A stretch of DNA of 57,952 nucleotides from Alphaproteobacteria bacterium (lineage in GTDB: Bacteria > Pseudomonadota > Alphaproteobacteria > Puniceispirillales > Puniceispirillaceae). Every line of letters starts with the position of its first letter. Within the stretch, counting starts at the first letter, position 1. Below the pieces are notes generated by a model that was not told the DNA's origin, made no database searches, and saw only the letters and a list, made by a program, of their open reading frames with translations. The position numbers and the translations under genes were made by a program. Positions 46,568 through 56,991 of the stretch are shown here, piece by piece. The stretch lies in the NCBI GenBank assembly GCA_018666135.1, contig JABJAN010000008.1, forward strand, positions 1 through 57,952, given 5' to 3'.

Positions 46568-47392
46568 ATGAATAGTTCAGAAGGAATATTGGCAGGCAAA
46601 AAAGGTCTTATAATGGGCGTTGCCAATAATAGGTCTATTGCATGGGGCATTGCCTCAGCAGTAGCCGCACAAGGAGCACAGCTAGCCTTTACCTATCAAG
46701 GAGATGCGCTTAAAAAGCGTGTTGAACCTCTTGCCGAATCTGTAGGGAGTGAACTTGCATTAGAATGCGACGTAACAAGCGAAGAATCGATGGATGCTGT
46801 TTTTGCGAGATTAAAATCAGAATGGGGTGAGCTAGATTTCTTCGTTCACGCAATTGCCTATTCAGATAAACAAGAATTAACTGGCTTATATGTTGATACA
46901 AGCCGAGATAATTTTAACAAAACAATGGACATATCTGTTTACTCATTTACAGCGCTTGCAAAACGGGCGGCTGCATTAATGAATGATGGGGGCGCCATGC
47001 TAACACTTACCTATTATGGTGCAGAACGGGTAATGCCACATTATAATGTGATGGGCGTAGCAAAAGCTGCATTGGAAGCATCTGTTCGGTATCTTGCTGT
47101 TGATCTTGGTGGGCGAAATATAAGAGTCAATGGATTATCAGCAGGTCCGATGAAAACATTGGCAGCTTCGGGCATTGGTGATTTTCGTTATATTTTAAAA
47201 TGGAATGAGTATAATTCTCCATTGAAACGAAATGTCACCTTGGATGACGTAGGAGGCGCTGGAATGTATTTATTATCTCCTCTTTCCTCTGGCGTGTCTG
47301 GAGAAACACACCATGTTGATTGTGGATATCATGTGGTGGGAATGAAGGCTGTGGATGCTCCTGATATCTCTGTTGTGAAATCTGATGACTGA
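46568..47392 (+). CDS. fabI: Enoyl-ACP reductase (NADH), FabI
   Basis: This 274-residue enzyme reduces the trans-2-enoyl-ACP in the last step of fatty-acid elongation. FabI features: [29 protein letters not shown] for NAD binding, [13 protein letters not shown], and the catalytic Tyr-x6-Lys in [28 protein letters not shown] is the substrate-loop region. Its end overlaps the aroC start by 8 bp, so the two are translationally coupled. Confidence 0.97.
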   Translation: MNSSEGILAGKKGLIMGVANNRSIAWGIASAVAAQGAQLAFTYQGDALKKRVEPLAESVGSELALECDVTSEESMDAVFARLKSEWGELDFFVHAIAYSDKQELTGLYVDTSRDNFNKTMDISVYSFTALAKRAAALMNDGGAMLTLTYYGAERVMPHYNVMGVAKAALEASVRYLAVDLGGRNIRVNGLSAGPMKTLAASGIGDFRYILKWNEYNSPLKRNVTLDDVGGAGMYLLSPLSSGVSGETHHVDCGYHVVGMKAVDAPDISVVKSDD

Positions 47393-48488
47393 TAATACAT
47401 TTGGAAAATTATTTTCCTTTACTAGTTTTGGTGAGAGTCATGGTCTTGCCATTGGGTGCGTTGTGGATGGTGTCCCACCAAAAGTTAAGCTGCAAGAAGC
47501 AGATATTCAACCCTATCTTGACCGCAGAAAACCAGGACAAAACCGCTTCGTAACCCAGCGTAGTGAAGCAGACCAAGTTGAAATTTTATCTGGTGTTTTT
47601 GAGGGTATGACAACAGGAACGCCTATTTGTCTGCTGATTAAAAATACGGACCAACGCTCCAAAGATTATGGCGACATTGCAACACAGTTCAGACCAGGAC
47701 ACGCAGATTTTACCTATACAGAAAAATATGGGATAAGAGATTACCGTGGCGGCGGTAGATCATCTGCTCGTGAAACAGCTGTTAGAGTAGCCGCAGGCGC
47801 AATCGCAGATATTATTTTAACTCGAATTTTAGGAACTTCCTTCAAGATTCAGGCGAGTATTGTACAAATTGGTCCACACAAAATTAGTTCAGACAGGTTT
47901 GATGCATCTGAAATTAATAATAACCCCTTTTTCTGTGCTGATGCACAGACTGCCTTAATTTGGGCTGATTATCTTGATGATGTGCGCAAACAAGGCTCTT
48001 CTGCTGGCGCCATTATTGAAGTCGTTGCAACAGGCGTTCCATCTGGCATAGGACAGCCGCTTTACGCCAAACTAGATTCAGAGATTGCTTCTGCAATGAT
48101 GTCTATAAATGCTGTAAAAGCTGTTGAAATTGGTGCTGGTTTTTCTTTATCAGAAATAGCAGGTGAAATTGCAGGTGATGAAATGCAAATGGCAAATGGC
48201 AAACCAGAATTCTTATCTAATAATGCTGGTGGCATTCTAGGCGGAATTTCCTCTGGTGCGCCAATTACAGCTCGGATTGCAATTAAACCTACATCCTCTA
48301 TTCTAACCACACGCAAATCTATTGATACCAGCGGAAAAAACATCGAGCTTCGTACTAAGGGACGCCATGACCCGTGTGTTGGAATAAGAGGCGTGCCTGT
48401 TGTAGAAGCAATGATGGCGTGTGTGTTACTAGATTTGATGATGCGACATCATGCGCAAACCACCATTCTACCAGAAGCTAATAGTTAG
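47385..48488 (+). CDS. aroC: Chorismate synthase
   Basis: This 367-residue FMN-dependent enzyme converts EPSP to chorismate, the last shikimate step. Family signatures [39 protein letters not shown] and [18 protein letters not shown] are present. The fabI-aroC pairing is common in alphaproteobacteria. Its TAG ends at 48488 and the stop of the convergent tlyA begins at the next base. Confidence 0.97.
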   Translation: MTDNTFGKLFSFTSFGESHGLAIGCVVDGVPPKVKLQEADIQPYLDRRKPGQNRFVTQRSEADQVEILSGVFEGMTTGTPICLLIKNTDQRSKDYGDIATQFRPGHADFTYTEKYGIRDYRGGGRSSARETAVRVAAGAIADIILTRILGTSFKIQASIVQIGPHKISSDRFDASEINNNPFFCADAQTALIWADYLDDVRKQGSSAGAIIEVVATGVPSGIGQPLYAKLDSEIASAMMSINAVKAVEIGAGFSLSEIAGEIAGDEMQMANGKPEFLSNNAGGILGGISSGAPITARIAIKPTSSILTTRKSIDTSGKNIELRTKGRHDPCVGIRGVPVVEAMMACVLLDLMMRHHAQTTILPEANS

Positions 48489-49232
48489 TTATTTATATGC
48501 CGCAACAATCACTTCTTGATTGCCATCTGGTCCTTTTATTGGGGATGGACAGATTCCTCTAATATGCCACCCTTGTTCTGTTAGAAAACGACATATTTCA
48601 GTTTCTACCTGCTGCCTTGCATCCTCGCTGCGAACAATTCCACCTTTTCCAATAAATGCTTTTCCTACTTCAAATTGTGGCTTGATTAATGCCAATAAAT
48701 CAGCATTTTCTGATGCTAGTATAAGCGCAGGCGGCAATGCAATTTTCAACGATATAAAGGAAACATCACACACAATAACTGACGGTGGTTGGTCAATTAG
48801 GCTAGGGCTCAAATCTCTTGCATTTGTTTTCTCAAGATTTACAATTTTTGGGTTTTTTTTCATCTTATCTGCAAGCTGCCCATGCCCTACATCTACTGCG
48901 TAAATATAAGCTGCTCCTCGCTGCAATAAAACATCACTAAACCCACCTGTACTGGCACCAAGGTCAAGGCAAATTTTATTTTGAATATCAATCTGATCAA
49001 ACACATCCAGCGCTGTTGCTAGTTTAAGACCCCCTCGACTAACATAATCAAGTAATTTTGTATCAAGAGATATATCTGCATCTATATCAATAAGCTGACC
49101 TGCTTTAGTAACTAATATACCGTCAGCAAACAGCTTGGAATGTGCAATAATATCGCGCGCTTTTTGCCTACTAGGCACTAAATTGCGGGCAACCAACACT
49201 ATATCAGCGCGTTTTCTTTCACGAGTTTGCAC
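48489..49232 (-). CDS. tlyA: TlyA family rRNA 2'-O-methyltransferase
   Basis: This 247-residue protein has an S4 RNA-binding domain (residues about 7-65) and an FtsJ-type SAM methyltransferase ([33 protein letters not shown], then [16 protein letters not shown] and [11 protein letters not shown]). TlyA methylates 16S and/or 23S rRNA in other bacteria; older annotation calls it hemolysin. It overlaps the end of dxs by 14 bp in the xseB-ispA-dxs-tlyA operon. It abuts aroC with no gap. Confidence 0.93.
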   Translation of the reverse strand: MQTRERKRADIVLVARNLVPSRQKARDIIAHSKLFADGILVTKAGQLIDIDADISLDTKLLDYVSRGGLKLATALDVFDQIDIQNKICLDLGASTGGFSDVLLQRGAAYIYAVDVGHGQLADKMKKNPKIVNLEKTNARDLSPSLIDQPPSVIVCDVSFISLKIALPPALILASENADLLALIKPQFEVGKAFIGKGGIVRSEDARQQVETEICRFLTEQGWHIRGICPSPIKGPDGNQEVIVAAYK

Positions 49233-51150
49233 TAGATGAAAAATCAGATTGAGCAGAAATAAGATTTTCTGCTTGTTGCATTATTCCAAAGACATCTAAT
49301 CCGACGCCCTTTAATTGGCTTTCACGTTCTGCGTGATCTATGATTTTGTCTGGTAATATAGCTGTACGTATTTTTAGATTAGAATCCAAATATCCTGCGT
49401 TAATGATATAGTGCGTTACCTGTGCTGCAAAACCACCAGCACTTCCTTCTTCAACAATAAGCAATGCTGCATGAGTTTTACACAGGCTATCCAACATATC
49501 GGTATCTATTGGTTTAGCAAATCTGGCATCAACAAGGGTGCAATACACCCCTTTGTGTGCCATCAATTCAGCTGCTTCCTTGCAGGTGCTGAGCATGGTT
49601 CCAATGCTCACAATTGCAAGCTCCTCGCCAGTTTGAACTATTTTTGCTTTTCCAATTGGTAAAATTTGCGGCGATTCTGGCATTACCACACCAGTTCCAG
49701 TTCCCCGAGGATATCTAAGGGCAATTGGACCATCATCAAACATAGCAGCAGTTGCCGTCATATGCACAAGTTCTGCTTCATCAGATGGACACATGATTGT
49801 CATATTTGGCAAACATGACAGATAAGCTAAATCATATATACCAGCGTGTGTTGCACCGTCTGCTCCTACTAAGCCTGCTCTATCAATAGCGAATCTCACT
49901 GGTAGATTCTGTAAACATACATCATGAATCAACTGGTCATAACCACGTTGCAGAAAGGTTGAATAAATCGCGCAAAAGGGTTTCATTCCCTCGGTTGCCA
50001 TTCCAGCTGCAAAGGTAACGGCATGTTGCTCTGCTATGCCGACATCAAATACCTGGTCAGGGCATGAATTGGCCATCTTATCTAACCCAGTTCCAGAAGG
50101 CATGGCTGCTGTAATAGCTGTAATCTTTTTATCTTTTAAGGCTAAATTAGTGAGTGTGTCTGCAAAAACAGAGGTATAGCTAGGCAAATTTCCTGTTGGT
50201 TTTTTCTGCTCTCCAGTGATTATATCAAATTTGGGAACAGCATGGTATTTTTCAATATTTGGCCCAGAAAATGGGTGTCCTTTGCCTTTTTCAGTAACAA
50301 CATGCACTAGCACTGGTCCCGTTATGTCCCTATCTCTTAAATTTTTTAATATAGGTAATAAATGGCCTAAATCATGCCCATCAATTGGTCCTATATGAAA
50401 AAAACCTAATTTTGAGAATAAGGATTGGTTACCAGTAATTTCACGTGCTAAATTTTTTGCCTTCTTGGCTGCTTCTCCAATCTCAGTTGGAAACCTGCTT
50501 GCCACCTCTTTAACAAGATCACGTATAGAATGATAAGGACGAGACGTTATAAGCTCTGATAAATAGGCAGATAAAGCACCTACTGGTTGCGCTATACTCA
50601 TATCATTATCATTTAATATTACGATCATATCTGTTTCTGATGCGCCTGCATTATTCAAAGCCTCATACGCCATTCCAGCAGACATCGCACCATCGCCTAT
50701 TACTGCAATAACATGGTTACGTAATTGTTTTAAGTCACGTGCTACAGCCATTCCAAAACCAGCCGAAATAGAGGTGGAGCTATGCCCTGCGCCAAAGGGA
50801 TCAAATTCTGACTCGCTTCTTTTGGTAAATCCTGACAAGCCACCTTGCTGACGCAAACTTGTAATTTTGTCACGTCTACCAGTTAAAATTTTATGAGGAT
50901 AAGCTTGATGCCCAACATCCCATAATAATCTGTCATCAGGCGTATTAAAAACATAATGAAGAGCAACTGTAAGCTCTACCACCCCTAAGCCAGCACCTAG
51001 GTGACCGCCTGTTTGTGATACAGCAGAAATAGTCTCATCTCTTAATTCATCTGCTAATTGGCGCAACATCGATTCAGGCAATTGCCGTAAATCTTCTACG
51101 CTTTTTATTTTATCCAACAAAGGGGTTTGCAAATCAGACAAAAACGACAC
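49219..51150 (-). CDS. dxs: 1-deoxy-D-xylulose-5-phosphate synthase
   Basis: This 643-residue thiamine-diphosphate enzyme starts the MEP isoprenoid pathway from pyruvate and glyceraldehyde 3-phosphate. Motifs: [39 protein letters not shown], the ThDP/Mg site [21 protein letters not shown]...NDNDMSI, and [17 protein letters not shown]. It lies 25 bp after ispA and overlaps tlyA by 14 bp. Confidence 0.97.
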   Translation of the reverse strand: MSFLSDLQTPLLDKIKSVEDLRQLPESMLRQLADELRDETISAVSQTGGHLGAGLGVVELTVALHYVFNTPDDRLLWDVGHQAYPHKILTGRRDKITSLRQQGGLSGFTKRSESEFDPFGAGHSSTSISAGFGMAVARDLKQLRNHVIAVIGDGAMSAGMAYEALNNAGASETDMIVILNDNDMSIAQPVGALSAYLSELITSRPYHSIRDLVKEVASRFPTEIGEAAKKAKNLAREITGNQSLFSKLGFFHIGPIDGHDLGHLLPILKNLRDRDITGPVLVHVVTEKGKGHPFSGPNIEKYHAVPKFDIITGEQKKPTGNLPSYTSVFADTLTNLALKDKKITAITAAMPSGTGLDKMANSCPDQVFDVGIAEQHAVTFAAGMATEGMKPFCAIYSTFLQRGYDQLIHDVCLQNLPVRFAIDRAGLVGADGATHAGIYDLAYLSCLPNMTIMCPSDEAELVHMTATAAMFDDGPIALRYPRGTGTGVVMPESPQILPIGKAKIVQTGEELAIVSIGTMLSTCKEAAELMAHKGVYCTLVDARFAKPIDTDMLDSLCKTHAALLIVEEGSAGGFAAQVTHYIINAGYLDSNLKIRTAILPDKIIDHAERESQLKGVGLDVFGIMQQAENLISAQSDFSSSANS

Positions 51151-51175
51151 TCTCCTGAATAAAATAATATCCCGT

Positions 51176-52087
51176 CTAATATGACCGGTTTATGGTAAAG
51201 TTTGCTATTGAGCGTAATTGAATAGCATGCTCTGCATAGTCATGCAAAGATTCACATGCTTTTTCTACAAACTCTTCTGCTTTCTTAGTTGCGCCGTCTA
51301 ATCCAAAATGTTCAACATAGCTGGCTTTGCCACGAATACTATCCTGTCCGACAGGTTTTCCAACTTGCATAGCACTTCCCCTATAATCCAGTAAATCATC
51401 TGCAATTTGAAACGCGATTCCTAGATTTTTCGAGTAGCGGGTTAATGCTGATAACATAGATGAATCTGCGCCACCAGTTATTCCACCCATCACCGCAGAT
51501 GCCGTTATCAAAGCACCTGTTTTGAGAAACTGCATTTCTGTTACCTGACTAATATCAAATAACTTATTTTCAGCTTCTAAATCAAGCATCTGACCTCCTG
51601 CCATTCCAGATACGCCAGCTGCCTGTGATAAAGACCCCACTAATTCCAACTTTTTCTCAAAAGATAATTCTAATTCAGGACCAGATAAAACCTCAAATGC
51701 AGCTGTTTGCAAAGCATCCCCTGCAAGAATTGCTGTTGCTTCATCAAATTTTTTATGAGTAGATGCAACCCCGCGCCGTAAATCTGCATCATCCATTGCT
51801 GGCAAATCATCATGAACCAGCGAGTAGGCATGCAGAAATTCAACTGCGGCTGCTACTATAATCGCTTGATTTTCAGGGTGCCTATCTGAGTATTTTGCGG
51901 CAAGTCTGGCAGATGCACATACAAGCCCGGCTCGCATTCTCTTGCCGCCATTAAGGCTAGCATATGCCATTGCTTCAATTAAGTTTGCTGCAATTATACG
52001 CTTTTCAGATTTAAGCTGAAACCACTTATCAATCCAGCCATCAACCGCTTTTGCATCAAATGCCAACCATTCTAGTTCATTTGCCAT
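51176..52087 (-). CDS. ispA: Farnesyl diphosphate synthase
   Basis: This 303-residue prenyltransferase condenses IPP with DMAPP and GPP. The first Asp-rich motif is in [19 protein letters not shown] and the second in [24 protein letters not shown] binds the IPP pyrophosphate. It starts 3 bp after the xseB stop, in the same operon. Confidence 0.96.
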   Translation of the reverse strand: MANELEWLAFDAKAVDGWIDKWFQLKSEKRIIAANLIEAMAYASLNGGKRMRAGLVCASARLAAKYSDRHPENQAIIVAAAVEFLHAYSLVHDDLPAMDDADLRRGVASTHKKFDEATAILAGDALQTAAFEVLSGPELELSFEKKLELVGSLSQAAGVSGMAGGQMLDLEAENKLFDISQVTEMQFLKTGALITASAVMGGITGGADSSMLSALTRYSKNLGIAFQIADDLLDYRGSAMQVGKPVGQDSIRGKASYVEHFGLDGATKKAEEFVEKACESLHDYAEHAIQLRSIANFTINRSY

Positions 52088-52090
52088 TGC

Positions 52091-52330
52091 TTATTCAGAG
52101 TCAAATGGCTCTATGCTTGCATCAGAACCATCATCAGGGAATTGAATTTTCTCGACTTGCAACCGTGCTGACTCAAGACGTTTCTGACACTGATTTTTCA
52201 GCTCTATTCCTCTGCTATAGGCTGCAATCGCCTCATCTAAAGAGGCATCTCCTGTTTCTAATTTTTGCACAATTTGTTCCAATTCGGACAATGCTTGTTC
52301 AAATGAAAGTGAGGTTGCCTGTGAACTCAT
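52091..52330 (-). CDS. xseB: Exodeoxyribonuclease VII small subunit
   Basis: This 79-residue protein has the family core SFEQALSELEQIVQKLETGDASLDEAIAAYSRGIELKNQCQKRLESARLQVEKI. It binds XseA (not in the window) to form exonuclease VII. AAGGGCGGG lies before the ATG. Ahead of ispA and dxs, an order common in alphaproteobacteria and beyond. Confidence 0.96.
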   Translation of the reverse strand: MSSQATSLSFEQALSELEQIVQKLETGDASLDEAIAAYSRGIELKNQCQKRLESARLQVEKIQFPDDGSDASIEPFDSE

Positions 52331-52372
52331 AATCTGACCCGCCCTTTTTGGTCTAGAATTTTTATTTCTGAT

Positions 52373-52834
52373 TTAATCATATTCACCGTTAATCATGCCA
52401 GCAACTGATTTTATCATTTCAGACACACGTTTTCTAACTATAGGCTGTGTTATAGAATAATATGTTCGCACCAATTCAAGTGTTTCGCGCCTTGCCATAG
52501 GGTCTTTTCCAAAATCTTCTTCACTTAATAAATGGGCATCTTTACCTATTTTCCGCGGCGATGCTAATTTAGTTTGAGATGACATATCATCAAAAAAATA
52601 ACCGATAGAAACATCAAGAATTTGGGATATATCCCATAAACGTGATGCGCTAATGCGATTTGCCCCTCTTTCATATTTTTGCACTTGCTGAAAGGTTAAG
52701 TTAAGGGATACAGCTAATTGTTCCTGAGATAACCCAAGTAAAGTGCGTCTTAACCTTACCCGTTTTCCAACATGCATATCTATTGCGTTATTATTGGTTA
52801 CACGAAAATTTTTATCTTCATTTTTTTCGTCCAT
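52373..52834 (-). CDS. XRE-family transcriptional regulator
   Basis: This 153-residue DNA-binding protein has a Cro/cI helix-turn-helix at about residues 20-75: VGKRVRLRRTLLGLSQEQLAVSLNLTFQQVQKYERGANRISASRLWDISQILDVSIGYFFDD. It is followed by a C-terminal region 'TLELVRTYYSITQPIVRKRVSEMIKSVAG' shared by a group of alphaproteobacterial regulators. ATG 52834 (MDEKNEDK) is chosen; GAGAG precedes it. Targets unknown. It is 43 bp upstream of xseB, same strand. Confidence 0.9.
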   Translation of the reverse strand: MDEKNEDKNFRVTNNNAIDMHVGKRVRLRRTLLGLSQEQLAVSLNLTFQQVQKYERGANRISASRLWDISQILDVSIGYFFDDMSSQTKLASPRKIGKDAHLLSEEDFGKDPMARRETLELVRTYYSITQPIVRKRVSEMIKSVAGMINGEYD

Positions 52835-52968
52835 CACACTCTCACAATCTCTTTATTATTTGTAATCAAAAAAGACGATTCTTTGCAAGAAATTCAATTA
52901 ATTTTTTACTATAACCATTTCAGCATCTTACTAGTTGTAACTTATTAAGAATAATCTTATTTGCACAT

Positions 52969-53003
52969 AAAAAACTAAATATCTAGTCAGATTGTTTTCT
53001 AGA
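52969..53003 (-). terminator. Weak terminator candidate after pip
   Basis: On the minus strand TCTAG/CTAGA (52999-53003 and 52982-52986) form a 5-bp stem with a 12-base loop, followed at some distance by six T (52969-52974). The pip stop lies in the stem. The stem is short, so this is tentative. Confidence 0.3.
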
Positions 53004-53937
53004 GGGCTTGTAAAAACATCATTAGATTACGCAACGTACCATGCTCGAAAGCAGAATGACCTGCATCATCCACTAATGTTAGGCTAGATTTATGCCCCCA
53101 TTTTTTATGAAGATTATACGCACTTATCGGAGGACAAATTACATCATGACGCCCTTGCACGATGTAACAGGGCAGATGTTGAATAAATCGCACATTTTTG
53201 AGAATATAATCTGCTGGCAGAAAGCACTGATTCACAAAATAATGAGCCTCAAGAACTGCCATACTAATTGCGAATTGTCCTGCATCACGAGCTTCTGCGT
53301 GCAATGTAGCGCACGAATTTTCATAAGATGCAAAAAATTTGGCTGCTTCATTTCTTATCTGAATATTGTCCCCAGTTAATCTGTTATGATATGCAGATAA
53401 AATATCGTGCTGCTCGTCAATGGGGATATAGGAAATAAATTGTTCATAGGCTTCTGGAAAAAAACGTCCCATCTCGTGCAAATACCAATTAACTTCGGTG
53501 TCCGTTCCTAAAAATATACCTCTCAATATAAGCGCTGTTACATAAGCAGGATTAGCAATGGCGTAAGCAAGCGCTAATGTGCTCCCCCAAGAACCCCCAA
53601 ATAACGTCCATTTGTCAATTTTGAGTTTTACTCTCAGAAAATTAATATCGCTAATAAGATGTTGAGTCGTGTTATTAATAGTCGAACCATAGGGTGTAGA
53701 ACGACCTGAGCCACGCTGATCGATAAAAATCACCCTAAATTTAGCAGGGTCAAATAATCGCCTATGCGCTGGAGAGCACCCAGCCCCAGGACCACCATGC
53801 AGAAATAATAATGCATGCCCGTCTGGATTTCCTATTTGCTCATAATAAATCTGATGATTATCTTGCTCAAAATAACCGCTATCAAAAGGAAGTATTTCAG
53901 GAAAAAGATGAATAAATGAATCGTAATCCTGTCGCAT
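52999..53937 (-). CDS. pip: Proline iminopeptidase (alpha/beta hydrolase)
   Basis: This 312-residue cytoplasmic serine peptidase removes N-terminal proline. Oxyanion and nucleophile motifs: LHGGPGAGCSPAHRRLFDP, FIDQRGSGRSTPYG, the nucleophile Ser in LFGGSWGSTLALAYA, Asp in VQGRHDVICPP and His in VDDAGHSAFEHG. The family start near DSGYFEQDNHQIYYEQIGNPDG fits. It is on the same strand between rpoH and the XRE gene. Confidence 0.94.
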   Translation of the reverse strand: MRQDYDSFIHLFPEILPFDSGYFEQDNHQIYYEQIGNPDGHALLFLHGGPGAGCSPAHRRLFDPAKFRVIFIDQRGSGRSTPYGSTINNTTQHLISDINFLRVKLKIDKWTLFGGSWGSTLALAYAIANPAYVTALILRGIFLGTDTEVNWYLHEMGRFFPEAYEQFISYIPIDEQHDILSAYHNRLTGDNIQIRNEAAKFFASYENSCATLHAEARDAGQFAISMAVLEAHYFVNQCFLPADYILKNVRFIQHLPCYIVQGRHDVICPPISAYNLHKKWGHKSSLTLVDDAGHSAFEHGTLRNLMMFLQAL

Positions 53938-53967
53938 AAATCTGCCTTATCTATAAGTCGTTTGGGA

Positions 53968-54855
53968 TTACACTAGCGATGACTCTAACAGATCTGTATG
54001 ACATTCTGTACCAGATTGTAAAGATTGTTTTAATTTAATAAGAGCGCGATGTTCAATCTGTCTTACTCTCTCTTTACTTACTCCGAGCAAAACACCAAGC
54101 TCCTCGAGGGTCGTGCCTTCCTCTTTCAAACGTCTTTTTAAAATAATAAATCTCTCCCGAGTGGAAAGCTCATTAAGCGCCGAATTAAGCCATTCAGACA
54201 TAACTTTTTTATCATGTCCTGCCATTGTTACCTGTTCAGGCGTAGGACGCTGGTCAACAACAAAATCTATTGCTTCTGTTTCCGCATCCACTGCGAGTGG
54301 AGAATTTAATGACTGATCCCCTCCTGAAAGACGCTGCTCCATAACAATAACATCCTTAACAGTTACACCAATGGTATCTGCTATTTTCTGCCTGCCTTCA
54401 TCTGTAAGCGCACCCCCATCAGCCTCTCCAATCTGGGCACGCAATCTGCGAAGCTTAAAGAATAAGGATTTATGTGCTGCTGTTGTTCCTGTTCTAACAA
54501 TTGACCAATTGCGAAGAATGTGATCTTGGATAGACGCTCTTATCCACCAGGTCGCATAGGTTGAAAATCTAAAGCCTCTTTCTGGGTCAAACCGGCCTGC
54601 GGCTTGCATTAACCCAATATTGCCTTCTTGTATAAGGTCTGCATTAGAAAGCCCATAATGCTTATATTTCGAAGCAGCACTGACGACCAATCTAGCGTAA
54701 GCCATTACTAACTCATGCATTGCCTTATGATCATTATTGTTACGCCACTTTCGCGCCAAATCTGCTTCAACATCTCTGTCTAAAAGCGGTCGCTGCATGG
54801 CTTTTCTTATAAATCTATTTTCTGAACTTCTGACTGGGTCTGACGTATCTGACAT
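53968..54855 (-). CDS. rpoH: RNA polymerase heat-shock sigma factor RpoH (sigma-32)
   Basis: This 295-residue sigma factor has region 2 in LVMAYARLVVSAASKYKHYGLSNADLIQEGNIGLMQAAGRFDPERGFRFSTYATWWIRASIQDHILRNWSIV and region 4 in ERFIILKRRL...TLEELGVLLGVSKERVRQIEHRAL. KSLFFKLRRLRA is the RpoH box that tells it from RpoD. ATG 54855 (MSDTSDPVRSS) has GGAG seven bases upstream; ATG/GTG 54867 is unlikely. It controls chaperones and proteases such as clp genes in relatives. Confidence 0.96.
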   Translation of the reverse strand: MSDTSDPVRSSENRFIRKAMQRPLLDRDVEADLARKWRNNNDHKAMHELVMAYARLVVSAASKYKHYGLSNADLIQEGNIGLMQAAGRFDPERGFRFSTYATWWIRASIQDHILRNWSIVRTGTTAAHKSLFFKLRRLRAQIGEADGGALTDEGRQKIADTIGVTVKDVIVMEQRLSGGDQSLNSPLAVDAETEAIDFVVDQRPTPEQVTMAGHDKKVMSEWLNSALNELSTRERFIILKRRLKEEGTTLEELGVLLGVSKERVRQIEHRALIKLKQSLQSGTECHTDLLESSLV

Positions 54856-55016
54856 GAATAACTCCACTTTTATTATTAGTAGATACGCATCATAATCTTA
54901 TATAGATCATTCAAAAATATAAAAATAGTGACTAAAAATAAGCTAAGCATCAACAATTAGTTATTGAAAATTACTAAAGTGATTTAATGACATAGCTAAT
55001 TTATTACAGGATGCAA

Positions 55017-55520
55017 CTAAGCAGCATCCATTAGATCTTCTAATTTGGTTGCAGCAGATATTTGATCTATCTCTTCAATAGCAGCAAACTCCCGTGCCAA
55101 CCTGTCTAAGGCGGCTTGATACATTTGTCTTTCAGAGTAGGATTGCTCAATCTGTGGATCACGTTTACGCAAATCTCTTACTACTTCAGCAATCGACACA
55201 GGATCTCCTGATTTGATTTTTGCTTCATATTCCTGAGCGCGGCGAGACCACATTGTACGGCGAATTCTGGCTTTACTTTGAAGCGTTGTAATTGCGTCAT
55301 CCATGTGTTTTCTAGAGGATAAAGTACGCAATCCCAAGGTACGCGCTTTTTCTAGTGGTACGCGAAGTGTCATACGGTCCTGTTCAAATCTGATAACCAA
55401 AAGTTGAACATCCATCCCAGCGATAGAAGAAGTCTCAGTGCCGAGAATTTTTCCGACACCATGAGTAGGATAGACAACAAAATCTCCATCCTGGTAGCTA
55501 AATTCTTTATTTTTTGTCAT
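55017..55520 (-). CDS. carD: CarD family transcriptional regulator
   Basis: This 167-residue RNA polymerase-binding regulator has a Tudor-like N-terminal RID domain (YQDGDFVVYPTHGVGKILG, then QLLVIRFEQDRMTLRVPLEKA) that contacts the RNAP beta subunit. An all-helical DNA-binding C-terminal domain follows (RRTMWSRRAQEYEAKIKSGDPVSIAEVVRDLRKRD). In alphaproteobacteria such CarD/CdnL proteins stabilise open complexes, for example at rRNA promoters. It follows fdxA. Confidence 0.95.
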   Translation of the reverse strand: MTKNKEFSYQDGDFVVYPTHGVGKILGTETSSIAGMDVQLLVIRFEQDRMTLRVPLEKARTLGLRTLSSRKHMDDAITTLQSKARIRRTMWSRRAQEYEAKIKSGDPVSIAEVVRDLRKRDPQIEQSYSERQMYQAALDRLAREFAAIEEIDQISAATKLEDLMDAA

Positions 55521-55618
55521 TGTTCCAAATCAAATCAAACACGCTTATAAATAAGTGCTTATTTTTTCTTTTTTAAGGTTCGAAACCATTATTCTCTATC
55601 ATTAAAAAATAATATTTT

Positions 55619-55635
55619 CAGATAAATTATATCTG
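55619..55635. terminator. Small hairpin between fdxA and carD
   Basis: CAGATA-AATTA-TATCTG is a perfect 6-bp stem with a 5-base loop. On the minus strand a T-rich stretch follows some bases later, so it may end fdxA transcripts. The evidence is weak. Confidence 0.3.
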
Positions 55636-55694
55636 ATTATCCTACCATAAATTTCAAAAATTTACAACTCATTGTTTATTGAACGCTTTTTGCA

Positions 55695-56033
55695 TCAGTT
55701 TTGAGAAGCTGGTTTATCCACAAACTGAGTATTAAATTTATTGGTTTTATCTAAATTTTCATCTGCTTCAGGAAGTGGGTCACGACGTTCAGTGATGTTT
55801 GGCCAAACCAAACTTTTTTGCAAATTGAACTCAACCCATTCAGCCGCGCCAACTTCCGTATCGGGAAGAATTGCTTCTGGCGGGCATTCAGGCTCACAAA
55901 CGCCGCAATCAATGCATTCGTCAGGGTGAATAACAAGCATATTCTCACCCTCATAGAAACAATCCACAGGGCAAACTTCTACACAGTCTGTATATTTGCA
56001 AGAAATGCATTTATCATTCACAATATAAGTCAT
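55695..56033 (-). CDS. fdxA: Ferredoxin FdxA (7Fe/8Fe type)
   Basis: This 112-residue ferredoxin has cysteines C9, C12, C16, C20 and C24, then C39xxC42xxC45xxxC49, as in 3Fe-4S/4Fe-4S FdxA proteins. The C-terminal extension ([32 protein letters not shown]) is typical of the family. It carries electrons in the cytoplasm. Flanked by TerB and carD, a common alphaproteobacterial setting. Confidence 0.95.
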   Translation of the reverse strand: MTYIVNDKCISCKYTDCVEVCPVDCFYEGENMLVIHPDECIDCGVCEPECPPEAILPDTEVGAAEWVEFNLQKSLVWPNITERRDPLPEADENLDKTNKFNTQFVDKPASQN

Positions 56034-56108
56034 TTGTTTCTCATTATAATATATAATTATATTGGCTATGGAACTAGAGAGATCTTCTACTTAAAACAGT
56101 TCGCAAAT

Positions 56109-56561
56109 TTAGGCAAGACCAAGACGTTCTCTTGCTTTTTGCTTGGCTTTGCCTGAATCTACATCAGATACAAATAACAGACCCGCTAGTCTTCTCATCA
56201 AACTTGATTCCAACGAATCAATCTGATTATCTGCCATAACAATTTGCCATAAAAGAGATAAAATATATTCTCTTTCTTCATAGTCACACTTATCTCTTAT
56301 TTGTTTTGTTAGACTATGAAATTCTTGACTATCACCAGCGCTCTGTTTTACCTGACGTATCATTTGACTCGCTTGATCTTCAGAAACATCAAAAAAGCTG
56401 CAAATTGCATGTTTAGTTTGTTCAATTTCTTCATCATCAATCTGCCCATCTATCATCGCTGCTTCTAATAATAATGCACAAATTGCTTGCAGCAAGTTAT
56501 CATCACACTCACTGACATGTTCTTCATCTGTAGATATCCAATTTTTTAGAAATTCAATCAC
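56109..56561 (-). CDS. TerB family (tellurite-resistance-like) protein
   Basis: This 150-residue acidic helical protein of the TerB/DjlA-N fold contains LLQAICALLLEAAMIDGQIDDEEIEQTKHAICSFFDVSE and LLWQIVMADNQIDSLESSLMRRLAGLLFVSD, with repeated D-x-x-I/E-D acidic motifs that may bind metal. Function unknown; the tellurite name comes from distant relatives. It lies between the S4 protein and fdxA. Confidence 0.88.
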   Translation of the reverse strand: MIEFLKNWISTDEEHVSECDDNLLQAICALLLEAAMIDGQIDDEEIEQTKHAICSFFDVSEDQASQMIRQVKQSAGDSQEFHSLTKQIRDKCDYEEREYILSLLWQIVMADNQIDSLESSLMRRLAGLLFVSDVDSGKAKQKARERLGLA

Positions 56562-56598
56562 ATTTATCTCCTGACAATATAGGTAAGTCGGCTTAATA

Positions 56599-56991
56599 TT
56601 AGATAGTATCTTTTAGGCGTTCTGTTTCTCTTCTATGTTTTTTTGTTGGCCGACCAGCACCTGTCTGCCGCATTTCAAAACTCATTTTGGGTGTTCGGCT
56701 ATCTTTGTTTGACTGCGCAATTACAGGAGATAAGTCTTCATATAAAGTAGCAGCCTCTGTTGCTGGTCCTCTACCGCTCCCCATTGCAACTATCTTTATT
56801 ACTCTTATTCTATCTCCTTGCTGAAAGGTAAGGACCGTGCCTATTACAGCAGTTCTATGGGGCTTATTTGTAAGTTCACCATTTATTCTCAATTTGCTAG
56901 ATTGGATTATTTTGGTTGCCTGTGTTCTAGTTTTAAAAAATCGCGCATACCAAAGCCATTTATCTAATCTTAATACCGCATCTTGTGTCAT
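56599..56991 (-). CDS. S4 RNA-binding domain protein (Hsp15-like)
   Basis: This 130-residue protein has an S4 domain LRLDKWLWYARFFKTRTQATKIIQSSKLRINGEL...VIGTVLTFQQGDRIRVIKI (residues 7-67) and a basic tail ending GAGRPTKKHRRETERL. It is like Hsp15/HslR, which rescues stalled 50S subunits in E. coli; whether it does so here is inferred. The ATG directly follows the stop of the helicase (TAAATG), so translation is coupled. Confidence 0.92.
   Translation of the reverse strand: MTQDAVLRLDKWLWYARFFKTRTQATKIIQSSKLRINGELTNKPHRTAVIGTVLTFQQGDRIRVIKIVAMGSGRGPATEAATLYEDLSPVIAQSNKDSRTPKMSFEMRQTGAGRPTKKHRRETERLKDTI

Noticed and set aside
55577-55588. tRNA-like GGTTCGAAACC segment upstream of carD
   Set aside because: Only the T-loop-like piece is present; no acceptor, D or anticodon stems flank it.
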